Positions 8,068 through 16,155 of a DNA stretch of 46,023 nt are shown in pieces. How positions within the stretch are numbered: position 1 is the stretch's first letter; every line of letters starts with the position of its first letter. The notes under the pieces were generated by a model. That model was not told the origin of the DNA. It worked only from the letters and a program-made list of their open reading frames with translations, and searched no databases. A program made the translations under genes and the position numbers. This stretch comes from Bacteroidales bacterium (GTDB lineage: Bacteria > Bacteroidota > Bacteroidia > Bacteroidales > UBA932), in assembly GCA_017423025.1 (NCBI GenBank), contig JAFPGC010000014.1:1-46023 (forward strand). The letters are read 5' to 3'.

Positions 8068-8253
8068 TTAAAAATACAAGCCATCATCTATTGATGAGCC
8101 GAAGACGTCATCTGAACTGGAAATGGAGAACGGCGAGACGGGATTAATCGGAATGATCTCATTACTCGCCGTCAGGATGCTGCCCGAAATCTGGAAGTAC
8201 AGAACCTCCACAACGGGCACCTCGTAAGGCGCTTTGTTGGTGTTAGTGTTCAT
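8068..8253 (-). CDS. Small protein of unknown function upstream of the M64 peptidase
   Basis: A 61-residue protein starting MNTNTNKAPYEVPVVEVLYF and ending in an aromatic DDGLYF. I see no signal peptide or membrane segment. The pattern of a polar start, YEVPVVEVL, an ISGSILTASN segment and then a Ser/Asp-rich tail resembles a class of short Bacteroidales proteins often found next to secreted proteins; I know no function for it. It has a consensus promoter 23 nt upstream and ends 12 nt before the M64 peptidase, so the pair form an operon. It could be a peptide substrate or partner of the peptidase, but that is a guess. Confidence 0.65.
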   Translation of the reverse strand: MNTNTNKAPYEVPVVEVLYFQISGSILTASNEIIPINPVSPFSISSSDDVFGSSIDDGLYF

Positions 8254-8275
8254 AGATATGTTAAGTTAGCTTCTA

Positions 8276-8306
8276 CAAATATAACTGATATAAGCCATAA
8301 ATCAAA
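8276..8306 (-). promoter_or_regulatory. Promoter of the peptide/M64 operon
   Basis: On the minus strand the -33 element is TTTG (8303-8306) and the -7 element is TATATTTG (8276-8283), with exactly 19 bp between TTG and the -7 box. This is a full match to the Bacteroidetes consensus. It lies 23 nt before the ATG at 8253. Confidence 0.8.
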
Positions 8307-8316
8307 GTATACAAAT

Positions 8317-8346
8317 AGAAAAACCGGATCTCTCACGAGGTCCGGT
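8317..8346 (-). terminator. Terminator downstream of lptB
   Basis: The stem ACCGGATCTC (8323-8332) / GAGGTCCGGT (8337-8346) has a TCAC loop and one T-G pair. On the minus strand a T-run follows. It ends transcription from lptB, 74 nt after its stop, and it is nearly identical to the hairpin at 5904-5927 on the other side of the M64 module. Confidence 0.88.
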
Positions 8347-8419
8347 TCATTCTAACCTATTATTAACTAAACCAACTAAAACTAACCGGTTTAGTATTAA
8401 GCAAGCAGCGTGCCAAACT

Positions 8420-9223
8420 TTAGACGATATGTTCGTTCTCTACCTCCGCGCGGGCTCTTTCCACTGATTTAGAGCGTTTTAGCACGAAACCGGAACCTAA
8501 ATATTTTGTGCGAACATCTTCGTCGGAAGCCAATTCTTCGGGTGTTCCGGCCTGTAAGATGACCCCTTCGTACAGCAGGTAGGCGCGGTCTGTGATGGCC
8601 AGGGTCTCACCCACATTATGGTCTGTAATGATAACGCCGATATTGCGGTATTTAAGTTTGGCGATGATGTATTGGATATCTTCCACGGCGATGGGGTCCA
8701 CTCCGGCGAAAGGTTCGTCCAGGAGGATGAACTTGGGATCCACGGCCAGGGCGCGGGCAATCTCGCAACGGCGGCGCTCACCGCCGGAGAGCTGGATGCC
8801 CAGGGACTTGCGCACCTTGGAGAGGTTGAATTCGTCTATGAGACGCTCCATGCGCTCCAGTCTCTCGGCCTTGGTCATATTCTCCGTGCTCTTGGACAGT
8901 TCCATCACGGAGAGGATGTTGTCCTCCACCGACATCTTGCGGAATACGGATGCCTCCTGGGGAAGGTAGCCGATGCCCTTCTGGGCCCGCTGGTACATGG
9001 GCAGTTTGGTGATTTCGATGGTATTGCCTTCGTCGTCATCCAGGAAGATGCGGCCGTCGTTGGGCTTGATTTGCCCGGTGATCATGTAGAAACTGGTGGT
9101 CTTACCGGCACCGTTGGGGCCCAGGAAACCCACAATCTCCCCTTGCTGCACTTCCATGGAAACGCCCTTCACCACCGTGCGGACGCCATATTTCTTGACT
9201 AATTTTTCTGCTCTTAATTTCAT
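8420..9223 (-). CDS. lptB: LPS export ABC transporter ATP-binding protein
   Basis: A 267-aa cytoplasmic ATPase of the LptB2FG complex, which moves lipopolysaccharide from the inner membrane to the Lpt bridge. Walker A is [10 protein letters not shown] (about 34-43), the ABC signature is [15 protein letters not shown], and Walker B is [13 protein letters not shown] with an H-loop in ITDHNVGET. The C-terminal tail beyond the standard length (about 240 aa) is basic and Ser/Arg/Glu-rich. It follows dnaX, with a 90-nt spacer holding a repeat hairpin. The start codon lies inside a palindrome. Confidence 0.95.
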   Translation of the reverse strand: MKLRAEKLVKKYGVRTVVKGVSMEVQQGEIVGFLGPNGAGKTTSFYMITGQIKPNDGRIFLDDDEGNTIEITKLPMYQRAQKGIGYLPQEASVFRKMSVEDNILSVMELSKSTENMTKAERLERMERLIDEFNLSKVRKSLGIQLSGGERRRCEIARALAVDPKFILLDEPFAGVDPIAVEDIQYIIAKLKYRNIGVIITDHNVGETLAITDRAYLLYEGVILQAGTPEELASDEDVRTKYLGSGFVLKRSKSVERARAEVENEHIV

Positions 9224-9235
9224 GTAAACATGAAA
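9218..9235. promoter_or_regulatory. Palindrome enclosing the lptB start codon
   Basis: TTTCATG-TAAA-CATGAAA is a perfect 7-bp inverted repeat. The lptB ATG (9221-9223, minus strand) is in one arm, so in the mRNA the start codon would be paired in a short AU-rich hairpin. A role in translation control is inference. Confidence 0.4.
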
Positions 9236-9254
9236 AGTTTAATGTTAACGTTAC

Positions 9255-9286
9255 CCCCTCCCGAAACCCCTCCCCTCGGGGGAGGG
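9255..9286. repeat. C-rich/G-rich palindromic intergenic repeat
   Basis: Two CCCCTCCC-type blocks are followed by GGGGAGGG. The 8-bp stem CCCTCCCC (9268-9275) / GGGGAGGG (9279-9286) has a 3-nt loop. This composition is typical of short interspersed palindromes found between genes in many bacterial genomes. It lies in the 90-nt gap between dnaX and lptB and could attenuate read-through. Confidence 0.65.
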
Positions 9287-9313
9287 ACTTATTTGGATCT
9301 TCGGGGAAAGGTA

Positions 9314-11053
9314 TTATTTGGTATCAAGTCCCATATCGGCCACGAAAGCGCGGACATCGGGGTTCTTTTCCATGAGGTCCTTGGCTTTTTCCTCGGGCAT
9401 GTAGGGGACTTTTTCGGTTTCTTCTATGGGGGTTACGGACACCAGCACATTCACCTTGGTGCAGGATACCAGCTCGCGAAGCTTGGTTTCCAGTTCGCGG
9501 AGCATCTTTTCCTCTACCCATTGCTTCTGGGCGTCGTTGGTCACGAAGAACTCCACCTGCTTGACGCCGTTTTCCTCATTCAACTGGATATTGCCGCTGG
9601 AGAGCATGCTGGCCAGACGCGGCTTGGCGCTGTACTGTTTGGCCAGTTCCTTCCACTGAAGCCGCACCAGATCGTCGTCCGGCAGGGCCTGGCTCTGAGG
9701 GGCCGCTTCCACGGGAGCAACCTCTTCCTTCTTCTCCTCCATGATGGCGCTCATGGAAAGGGCCGATCCGGTCTTGGGAGTGCGGCGACGGGTGGGGGTG
9801 GGGGCGGGGGCGGCAGCAGGAGTGGACACAGAGGCAACAGGAGATACACTCGCTTCGCTCGGTATGACAGGAGCGGGAGCAGCCGCAGAAGAATTCTCGA
9901 CTTTGCTCGAAATGACAGGGGCGGCCACGACGGGGGCAGCGACGGGCTTGTCGGACGGCTTGCCCATGAGGTAGCTCAGACGCATGAGGGCAAACTCGAT
10001 GTGCAGGCGCGGGTTGACGGCCGCCTTGTAGCCGGTTTCGCAGGCCGTGGTGATGCCCAGGGCCTCGTAGAGGAACTGATTTGAGCAGCGGGCCGATTGT
10101 TCGGCATAGAGCTTTTTCAGGGAATCGGGCAGCTCCAGCAGAGGTTCCAGGCCGCCGGTCTTGGCCACCACCAGGTTGCGGAAGTGGGTGGACAGGGAGC
10201 CTACGAAGTGCAGGGCGTTGAAGCCCTTGGCCAGAATCTCGTCAAAGGTAAGGAAAGCCCCGCCGTAATTGCCGGTAAGGAAATCCTCGACCAGTTTGAA
10301 ACAGTATTTGTAGTCCAGGACATTGAGGTTGCGGATAACGTCCTCATACTTGACTGTGGTGCCGCAGAAGGCCACCGTCTGGTCGAAGATGGTGAGGGCG
10401 TCGCGCATGGCACCATCGGCCTTGGCGGCAATCTCGTGCAGGGACTCGTCGTCTATGGTTACGCCTTCTTTCTGCGCAATGTCCCGGAGGTTGCGCACCA
10501 TGTCCGGGATACTGATGCGGTTGAAGTCGTAGGTCTGGCAGCGGCTTAGGATGGTGGGCAGGATCTTATGCTTCTCGGTGGTGGCCAGGATGAAAATAGC
10601 GTGTGCCGGCGGCTCTTCCAGGGTTTTGAGGAAGGCGTTGAAGGCACTCTGGGACAGCATGTGCACCTCGTCTATGATATACACGCTGTACTTACCCACC
10701 TGGGGGGGAACCTGCACCTGCTCCATAAGGGTTTTGATGTCCTCCACGGAGTTGTTGGAGGCGGCATCCAGTTCGTGGATGCAATAGCTCCGGCCCTCCT
10801 GGAAACTCACGCAGGACTCGCACTCCCCGCACGGTTCCATCTCCGGGCCGGGATGGGCGCAGTTGATCATCTTGGCGAAGATGCGCGCCGTGGTGGTTTT
10901 ACCAACGCCCCGGGGCCCGCAGAAAAGATACGCATGCGCCAGCTGCCCCCTCCGGATGGAGTTGGACAAGGTGCGGGCAATGGTATCCTGGCCGATGAGG
11001 CTTTCAAAAGAGTCCGGCCTATATTTCCTAGCCGATACGATATAGTCGCTCAT
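9314..11053 (-). CDS. dnaX: DNA polymerase III subunit gamma/tau
   Basis: A 579-aa clamp-loader ATPase of the replication fork. The N-terminal AAA+ module has Walker A GPRGVGKTTT (about 46-55), a zinc-binding cysteine cluster (CAHPGP, then CGECESC), the DEVH Walker B (IIDEVHML) and the SRC sensor (TILSRCQTYDF). An oligomerisation domain follows, then a low-complexity Ala/Pro/Ser linker (about 370-430) and a C-terminal tau-like domain. The linker contains two in-frame copies of a palindromic genomic repeat and a C-rich tract. I see no A-rich slippery site of the E. coli kind. It lies 9 nt after the endonuclease/phosphatase-family gene. Confidence 0.95.
   Translation of the reverse strand: MSDYIVSARKYRPDSFESLIGQDTIARTLSNSIRRGQLAHAYLFCGPRGVGKTTTARIFAKMINCAHPGPEMEPCGECESCVSFQEGRSYCIHELDAASNNSVEDIKTLMEQVQVPPQVGKYSVYIIDEVHMLSQSAFNAFLKTLEEPPAHAIFILATTEKHKILPTILSRCQTYDFNRISIPDMVRNLRDIAQKEGVTIDDESLHEIAAKADGAMRDALTIFDQTVAFCGTTVKYEDVIRNLNVLDYKYCFKLVEDFLTGNYGGAFLTFDEILAKGFNALHFVGSLSTHFRNLVVAKTGGLEPLLELPDSLKKLYAEQSARCSNQFLYEALGITTACETGYKAAVNPRLHIEFALMRLSYLMGKPSDKPVAAPVVAAPVISSKVENSSAAAPAPVIPSEASVSPVASVSTPAAAPAPTPTRRRTPKTGSALSMSAIMEEKKEEVAPVEAAPQSQALPDDDLVRLQWKELAKQYSAKPRLASMLSSGNIQLNEENGVKQVEFFVTNDAQKQWVEEKMLRELETKLRELVSCTKVNVLVSVTPIEETEKVPYMPEEKAKDLMEKNPDVRAFVADMGLDTK
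9790..9813 (+). other. G-tract with G-quadruplex potential inside dnaX
   Basis: Four runs of 3-5 G separated by single T or C bases lie on the plus strand, which is the template strand of dnaX. The tract fits a G3+N1-7 rule with the shortest possible loops. It encodes part of the Pro/Ala/Thr linker. Whether it folds in vivo is unknown. Confidence 0.5.
9847..9871. repeat. Palindromic repeat copy 1 within the dnaX linker
   Basis: Sequence of the type CTCGCTTCGCTCGGTATGACAG. It is related to the copy at 9894-9921 and to the 'TTTCGAGCGAAGCGAGAA...GTCAT' repeats seen between genes in many genomes. Here it is translated on the minus strand as PVIPSEASVS within dnaX. Confidence 0.65.
9894..9921. 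repeat. Palindromic repeat copy 2 within the dnaX linker
   Basis: Contains TTCTCGACTTTGCTCGAAAT followed by GACAGGGG, with TCGA and CGA palindromic pieces. On the minus strand it is translated in frame as PVISSKVENS. It is the same repeat family as 9847-9871, in the same orientation, with copy starts 47 bp apart. Confidence 0.7.
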
Positions 11054-11062
11054 AAACTGTCG

Positions 11063-11896
11063 TTAGTACTCCAGGACGGCGGTCACGGGATAGTGATCGG
11101 ACACGAAGGGGGCCTCCAGATACTGCTTGGTTACGCGCTGGAAGCTGGTGCAAGACTTGAATCCCTTGTAGAAGATGTAGTCGATGCCGGGGGTGCCGTC
11201 CACTTTGCCCCAGTTGTGCCAGGTGGTGCCGGGATCGGTTTCCGTGGCCGTCTGGCGGGCATCCAGCATGAGGTCGCGAAGGTCATTGAGGCAAGGGTCC
11301 GTGGGAAATACATTGAAGTCTCCGCAGAGGATCATGGGATAGCCTTCGGGATTCATGCCTCCGATGCGCTCTACCAGCAGGATGAGTCCGTTGCGGCGGG
11401 CTTCCTTGCCCACGTGGTCCAGATGCGTGTTCACAAAATAGAAGTGCTTGCCGGTGGTCTTGTCCAGGATGAGCGTCCAGGTGGCCGTGCGCTTGCAGGC
11501 GGCATCCCAGCCAAAGGACGGAACATCGGGCGTCTCGGACAGCCAATAGGTACCCCAGTTCATCAGTTCGGCCCTCTCGCTGTCGTAGAAGACGGCCATG
11601 TGTTCTCCGTCGGATACGCCGTCTTCACGGCCCACGCCCACATACTTATAGCCGGGGCAGTTCTCCTGAAGATATTCCAACTGGAAGTCCAGGGCTTCCT
11701 GGACGCCGAATACCAGCGGATGCTGATCCATGACCATGGCCGCTGCGGCATCGCGGCGGTTGGCCCAGACGTGGTCTCCGTCATTGGCCGTGCCGTACCG
11801 GATGTTGTAGGACATGACTTTTAGCGTGGCCGGTTCCTGTTTGCAGGCCACGAACAGGGGCAGAAGAGCTGCCAGAACAAGGGCTAGTTTTTTCAT
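11063..11896 (-). CDS. Endonuclease/exonuclease/phosphatase-family lipoprotein
   Basis: A 277-aa protein with a lipoprotein signal ending LLPLFVAC (Cys18). The EEP fold is seen from MSYNIRYGTANDGDHVW (N-terminal Asn site), through GVQEALDFQ (metal-binding Glu), NTHLDHVG and GDFNVFPTD (DxN), to VSDHYPVTAVLEY (catalytic SDH). These are the conserved DNase I/phosphodiesterase residues. Bacteroidales carry several such lipoproteins; the substrate (nucleic acid, sphingolipid or phosphoester) cannot be told from sequence. It probably starts a unit with dnaX. Confidence 0.88.
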   Translation of the reverse strand: MKKLALVLAALLPLFVACKQEPATLKVMSYNIRYGTANDGDHVWANRRDAAAAMVMDQHPLVFGVQEALDFQLEYLQENCPGYKYVGVGREDGVSDGEHMAVFYDSERAELMNWGTYWLSETPDVPSFGWDAACKRTATWTLILDKTTGKHFYFVNTHLDHVGKEARRNGLILLVERIGGMNPEGYPMILCGDFNVFPTDPCLNDLRDLMLDARQTATETDPGTTWHNWGKVDGTPGIDYIFYKGFKSCTSFQRVTKQYLEAPFVSDHYPVTAVLEY

Positions 11897-11948
11897 GTTA
11901 TTGGCTAAACAAATGTTGGTTCCAAGGCAAAGATACGAAATATTTGAT

Positions 11949-11956
11949 TAACTTTG
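11949..11956 (+). promoter_or_regulatory. -7 box giving a nearly leaderless transcript
   Basis: TAACTTTG matches the Bacteroidetes -7 element and ends 6 nt before the ATG at 11963. The transcript should therefore begin within a few bases of the start codon. I do not see a well-placed -33 TTG. Confidence 0.55.
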
Positions 11957-11962
11957 CATACT

Positions 11963-14074
11963 ATGGCAAAACGAAGCACTATAGCAGCCGTTGTGATAGT
12001 TGCTGTACTCTTGGCGGGCATTGCCGTTGCCGTTACCAAGTTGTACACACCGGTGCCGGGAGAAGACGAAGTGGTGTCGGCTCCGACGGGTTGGACCATC
12101 CTCAGGGCCGTGCCCTCGGATGCGGCCGCCGTATTTGTGTTTGACGGCAGCTCCAAAGCCTCCAGGATTCTGGCCGATTCTACGGGCCTCCTGCAGGGCA
12201 TCGTCGCCCCGGGGAATGACGCCTTCATGGCTTTTATCCAGTCACTGGACCGCCGGAAGATGGCCATTTCTCTTCACAACAGCGGCAACCTGGTTCCCCT
12301 GGTCGCCGCCCAAATCCAACCCTCAGATACCGTTGCCAGGCAACTGGCCGCCAAGGCCGGTCTTAAGACCCTGGAAAAGGACGGACACCTCCTGGCCTCC
12401 CGCTCGGAGACCTTTGTCAATGCCGGTGCCCGTCATCTGGAAGAGGGCCTTTCCATCCTGGGAACCCGCCGCCTGCAGGACCTCGTCAATCACGTGTCCG
12501 GCCAAGCCGTGCTGCTGGTTTCCCACGCCCACGCCCCCAAGCTTCTGCAAACCTTTGCCGGAAAGGAATTCCGCAAAGACTCCTTTGTAAAAGACCTCAC
12601 CGCCTGGAGCGCCTGGACCATCCAGGAAGCTGGAAAAGATCAGCTTTTCCTCAAAGGCGTATCGCTTCCCGGCGAGGCTTCCGCCAGCTTCTTCGGTGCC
12701 TTTGCGGGAACATCAGCCCAGGTGGCCGAATTCCCCGAGGCCGTACCTTATTATACCGCAACGGCCGTGGCGGTTCCTATCCCGGACGTGGACGCTTACC
12801 TGGCTTCGCGCCGCAAGCTGGAGGACGGACAGGGTCATCTGGCCCAGTTCAACAAGCTTCTCAAGGCCAAGGCCGGGCGCTCCCTTTCTCCGGAAGAATG
12901 GTTCCGCAACCTGCAGCCCAAGGAACTGGTACGCATCTCCTTCTTTGAGAAGGGAGAACGCCAGGATGCTTTGCTGGTCAAATCGGCCCGGGACCTCAAA
13001 CTGGGCAGCGGGGCTTCCAATGAATACCGCGGCGTCCTGGCCCAGGTGGCCGGTGAAGACTTCGCCGTAACCGATACCGTGTGCGCCTCGCTGGGCGGCA
13101 AGTGGAACGTGTTTGCCAGCGCCCCCGCCGTTCAGGCCCTGCAGGACGCCTCCATCAAAGAATACAACCTCAAGAACCGCCTGGCCGATGCTTCCGTCTC
13201 CCTGCCGGCAGGCTTTGTAGCATACAGCTCCCTTACCGACGCCCCGGACTTCCCGGACCGGCTGCTGGTAAAAGAACTGGCTTCTCCCCTCAAGGATTTC
13301 GCCGTGGGCGCCGGTTTTGCTCCGGCCATGGCCACCCTGGATTTGTCCGAGGCGCTTCCCTCCATGCGCATCCGGGTTAGCACTCACACCCTCAAGAGCA
13401 ACAAGGTCCAGGTGATGGAACGGGACACCACTGTCAACATTCCCACCGGCCCCTTTACCGTATATAATTACTTCACCAAGAAGAACAACCAGCTGTACCA
13501 GAACAGCAGCCTCTCTATCTGCCTCAACGACGAAAATGGAAAGGGAGTCTGGGGCATTCCGTTCAAGGAACCCCTCTGCGGCCGCGTACACGACATAGAC
13601 TTCTACAAGAACGGGAAAATCCAGTTCCTTTTTGCCGCGGGCGATAAACTGTACCTGCTGGACCGGCTGGGCCACTGGGTGAACGGCTTCCCCGTGAAAC
13701 TGCCCAAGGCGGTGCTGCTGGGCCCCGACGTGTATGACTTCACTGGCGCCGGCGGTTACACCGTCATGGTCCTGCACAAAGACAACAGCCTGGAACGGTA
13801 CAACCTGCACGGTCAGAAGCCGGACGGCTGGAAGGGCATCCAGGCCCCCGAAACGGTAAAGAACCTTCCGGAACTGCTGGAAGTGAATGGAAAGAACTAT
13901 TGGGTGGTCCGCACCAGCGTGCGCACCTTGGTGTATCCCCTTGCCGGCGGCGAACCGCTGGTGAAAGAGGAGGGCAACAAGATGCTGCGTCCCGACGCCC
14001 AGCTTAAAATAACGTCCAAGGGAATCAGCGGCGAGTGCTACGACGGCCGCAACCGGGACTTTAAATTGAACTAA
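11963..14074 (+). CDS. Membrane-anchored protein with a propeller-like C-terminus, function unknown
   Basis: A 703-aa protein starting MAKRSTIAAVVIVAVLLAG. One N-terminal membrane helix (about 6-28) is followed by a large, presumably periplasmic domain. The first 450 residues recall DUF3352-type proteins (AVPSDAAAVFVFDGSS), but only weakly. The last 200 contain repeats such as GKIQFLFAAGDKLYLLDRLG that look like beta-propeller blades. I chose ATG 11963 over a TTG 9 nt upstream because that TTG lies within the -7 box. It is followed 16 nt later by an acyl-CoA synthetase gene, probably in one operon. Confidence 0.7.
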   Translation: MAKRSTIAAVVIVAVLLAGIAVAVTKLYTPVPGEDEVVSAPTGWTILRAVPSDAAAVFVFDGSSKASRILADSTGLLQGIVAPGNDAFMAFIQSLDRRKMAISLHNSGNLVPLVAAQIQPSDTVARQLAAKAGLKTLEKDGHLLASRSETFVNAGARHLEEGLSILGTRRLQDLVNHVSGQAVLLVSHAHAPKLLQTFAGKEFRKDSFVKDLTAWSAWTIQEAGKDQLFLKGVSLPGEASASFFGAFAGTSAQVAEFPEAVPYYTATAVAVPIPDVDAYLASRRKLEDGQGHLAQFNKLLKAKAGRSLSPEEWFRNLQPKELVRISFFEKGERQDALLVKSARDLKLGSGASNEYRGVLAQVAGEDFAVTDTVCASLGGKWNVFASAPAVQALQDASIKEYNLKNRLADASVSLPAGFVAYSSLTDAPDFPDRLLVKELASPLKDFAVGAGFAPAMATLDLSEALPSMRIRVSTHTLKSNKVQVMERDTTVNIPTGPFTVYNYFTKKNNQLYQNSSLSICLNDENGKGVWGIPFKEPLCGRVHDIDFYKNGKIQFLFAAGDKLYLLDRLGHWVNGFPVKLPKAVLLGPDVYDFTGAGGYTVMVLHKDNSLERYNLHGQKPDGWKGIQAPETVKNLPELLEVNGKNYWVVRTSVRTLVYPLAGGEPLVKEEGNKMLRPDAQLKITSKGISGECYDGRNRDFKLN

Positions 14075-14090
14075 AACCTAATAGAGAATA

Positions 14091-15746
14091 ATGGAATTCA
14101 AGTCTGTAAACAAGATCCTGCAGGAAAGTATGGTCAGGAACTGGGACCGCCCGGCTCTTACCAACTACCAGGGTATGACACTGGCCTACCGTGAGGTGGC
14201 CCTTAGAATTGCCAAGCTGCACATCGCTTTCGAGATGTGCGGCCTCCAGAAAGGAGACAAAGTAGCCATCTGCTCCCGCAACCAGGCCAACTGGGGCGTA
14301 AGCTTCATGGCAGCCATCACCTACGGCGCCGTGGCCGTTCCCATCCTTCACGAATTCAAGCCCGGCAACATCCACTATCTGGTCAACCATTCCGAGGCCC
14401 GCGTCCTCTTTGTGGACGAGGTCATCTGGGAAGGCCTGAGCCCCGAAGAAATGCCCGACCTCTCCGTCGTGGTCCAGATCAATAACTTCAAATTCCTGTT
14501 TGCCGCCACCCAGGATCTCAACTACGTTCGCGAGCACCTGAACGAAGAATTCGGCAAGCGGTATCCCAACAGTTTCGGCCCGGAAGATCTCCATTATTAT
14601 GAAGACAGCTCCGAAGAGCTGGCCATCATCAACTACACCTCCGGCACCTCCGGTTTCTCCAAGGGTGTGATGATCCCCTACCGCGCCATTTACTCCAACA
14701 TCGAGTTTGCGCTGAAGGACGCCTGCCCCATGCTCAAGCCGGGCATGAACGTAGTGGCCATGCTGCCATCGGCCCATATGTACGGCATGATGTTCGAGTT
14801 CCTCTTCGAGATGACCATCGGCATGCACGTGCACTTCCTGAGCCGCGTGCCCAGCCCCAAGATTATCATGCAGGCCTTCAGCGAGGTGCATCCGGACATT
14901 ATCATCGCCGTCCCGCTGGTGATGGAGAAAGTGTATAAGAGCAAGCTCAAGCCCCTGGTGGACAAGACCAAATACTACCGCCGCATCCCCGTGCTGGACA
15001 AGGTCATCGAGAAGAAGTTCTGCACGGAACTCACCAACGCCTTCGGCGGTCAGTTCGAGGAAGTGATCCTGGGCGGTGCCGCCTTCAACCCGGAGGTGGA
15101 GAAATTCCTGCACGAGATTGGCTTCCACTACACCGTGGGTTACGGTATGACGGAATGCGCCCCCATCATCTGCTACGCCCATTGGAACAAAGTCAAGGTG
15201 GGAAGCGCCGGCCGGGCCGCCCTCCATATGCAAATCCGCATCGATTCCCCCGACCCCCGGAACGTTCCCGGCGAGGTTCAGGTCAAGGGTCCCAACGTGT
15301 GTCTGGGCTATTACCGCAACGAAGAAGCCACCAAGGCTTCCTTCACGGAAGACGGCTGGTTCCGCACCGGTGACATGGGCGTGGTGGACAAGGACGGCTA
15401 CCTCTTCCTGCGCGGCCGCTCCAAGTGCATGGTGCTGGGTCCTTCCGGCCAGAACATCTACCCCGAAGAGGTAGAAGCCACCATCAACAACTTCAACTAT
15501 GTAGTGGATTCCCTGGTGGTGGAAGACGACGGCGGCCTCACCGCCCTCATCTATCCCGACTGGCATCAGGGAGAACTGGACGGCTACACCCGCTCCGACT
15601 TCAAGAAGCGCATCTGCGGCATGCTGCCCGCCATCAACGACGAACTGCCCAAGTACGCCCAGATCAAGAAGATCGAGCTCATGCCCGAGGACTTCGAGCG
15701 TACTCCCAAGAAGAGCATCAAGCGTTATCTGTACCAGAGAATCTAA
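14091..15746 (+). CDS. AMP-binding long-chain acyl-CoA synthetase family protein
   Basis: A 551-aa adenylate-forming enzyme, probably fatty acid:CoA ligase, activating fatty acids via acyl-AMP. The P-loop-like motif is INYTSGTSGFSKGVM (180-194), followed by the YGMTECAP motif and FRTGDMGVVDKDGYLFLRGR (hinge region). A C-terminal catalytic Lys appears in ERTPKKSIKRYLYQ. The last bases overlap the dCMP deaminase start (TAATG), so the two are translationally coupled. The exact substrate is not determinable. Confidence 0.88.
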   Translation: MEFKSVNKILQESMVRNWDRPALTNYQGMTLAYREVALRIAKLHIAFEMCGLQKGDKVAICSRNQANWGVSFMAAITYGAVAVPILHEFKPGNIHYLVNHSEARVLFVDEVIWEGLSPEEMPDLSVVVQINNFKFLFAATQDLNYVREHLNEEFGKRYPNSFGPEDLHYYEDSSEELAIINYTSGTSGFSKGVMIPYRAIYSNIEFALKDACPMLKPGMNVVAMLPSAHMYGMMFEFLFEMTIGMHVHFLSRVPSPKIIMQAFSEVHPDIIIAVPLVMEKVYKSKLKPLVDKTKYYRRIPVLDKVIEKKFCTELTNAFGGQFEEVILGGAAFNPEVEKFLHEIGFHYTVGYGMTECAPIICYAHWNKVKVGSAGRAALHMQIRIDSPDPRNVPGEVQVKGPNVCLGYYRNEEATKASFTEDGWFRTGDMGVVDKDGYLFLRGRSKCMVLGPSGQNIYPEEVEATINNFNYVVDSLVVEDDGGLTALIYPDWHQGELDGYTRSDFKKRICGMLPAINDELPKYAQIKKIELMPEDFERTPKKSIKRYLYQRI

Positions 15747-16150
15747 TGGAAAAATTCGACAAATCTTATCTGGAAATGGCCGAAGTCTGGGCCCAGAATT
15801 CCTACTGCAAGCGCAGGAAGGTTGGCGCCCTGCTGGTCAAGGACCGCACCATCATCTCGGATGGCTACAACGGCACCCCGTCCGGCTTTGAGAACATTTG
15901 CGAAGACGAGAACGGCGTCACCAAGCCTTACGTGCTGCATGCCGAGGCCAATGCCATCACCAAGGTGGCCAAGAGCGGCAACAGTTCCGAGGGCGCCACG
16001 CTATACGTAACTGCGTCCCCCTGCGCCGAGTGCGCCAAGCTCATTATCCAGTCCGGAATCCGGCGGGTGGTGTACCGTGACGCCTACCGGCTCACCGACG
16101 GAATTGACCTGCTGGCCCGCGCCGGAATAGAAGTGGAGCAGATTCAATAG
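15746..16150 (+). CDS. dCMP deaminase (ComEB-type cytidine/deoxycytidylate deaminase)
   Basis: A 134-aa zinc enzyme that converts dCMP to dUMP in dTMP synthesis. Zinc and catalytic residues are HAEANAI (H65, E67) and SPCAECAK (C93, C96). YNGTPSGFENICED is typical of the dCMP deaminase substrate pocket. It begins at ATG 15746, which shares its A with the upstream stop. The S41 protease starts 5 nt after its stop. Confidence 0.93.
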   Translation: MEKFDKSYLEMAEVWAQNSYCKRRKVGALLVKDRTIISDGYNGTPSGFENICEDENGVTKPYVLHAEANAITKVAKSGNSSEGATLYVTASPCAECAKLIIQSGIRRVVYRDAYRLTDGIDLLARAGIEVEQIQ

Positions 16151-16155
16151 AGTTT

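Noticed and set aside
9314-11053. Programmed frameshift site in dnaX like that of E. coli
   Set aside because: I see no run of six or more A followed by G on the coding strand; the longest A-runs are five.
14061-15566. Minus-strand frame opposite the acyl-CoA synthetase gene
   Set aside because: No recognisable motifs; the plus strand carries the adenylation motifs and a coupled downstream gene.
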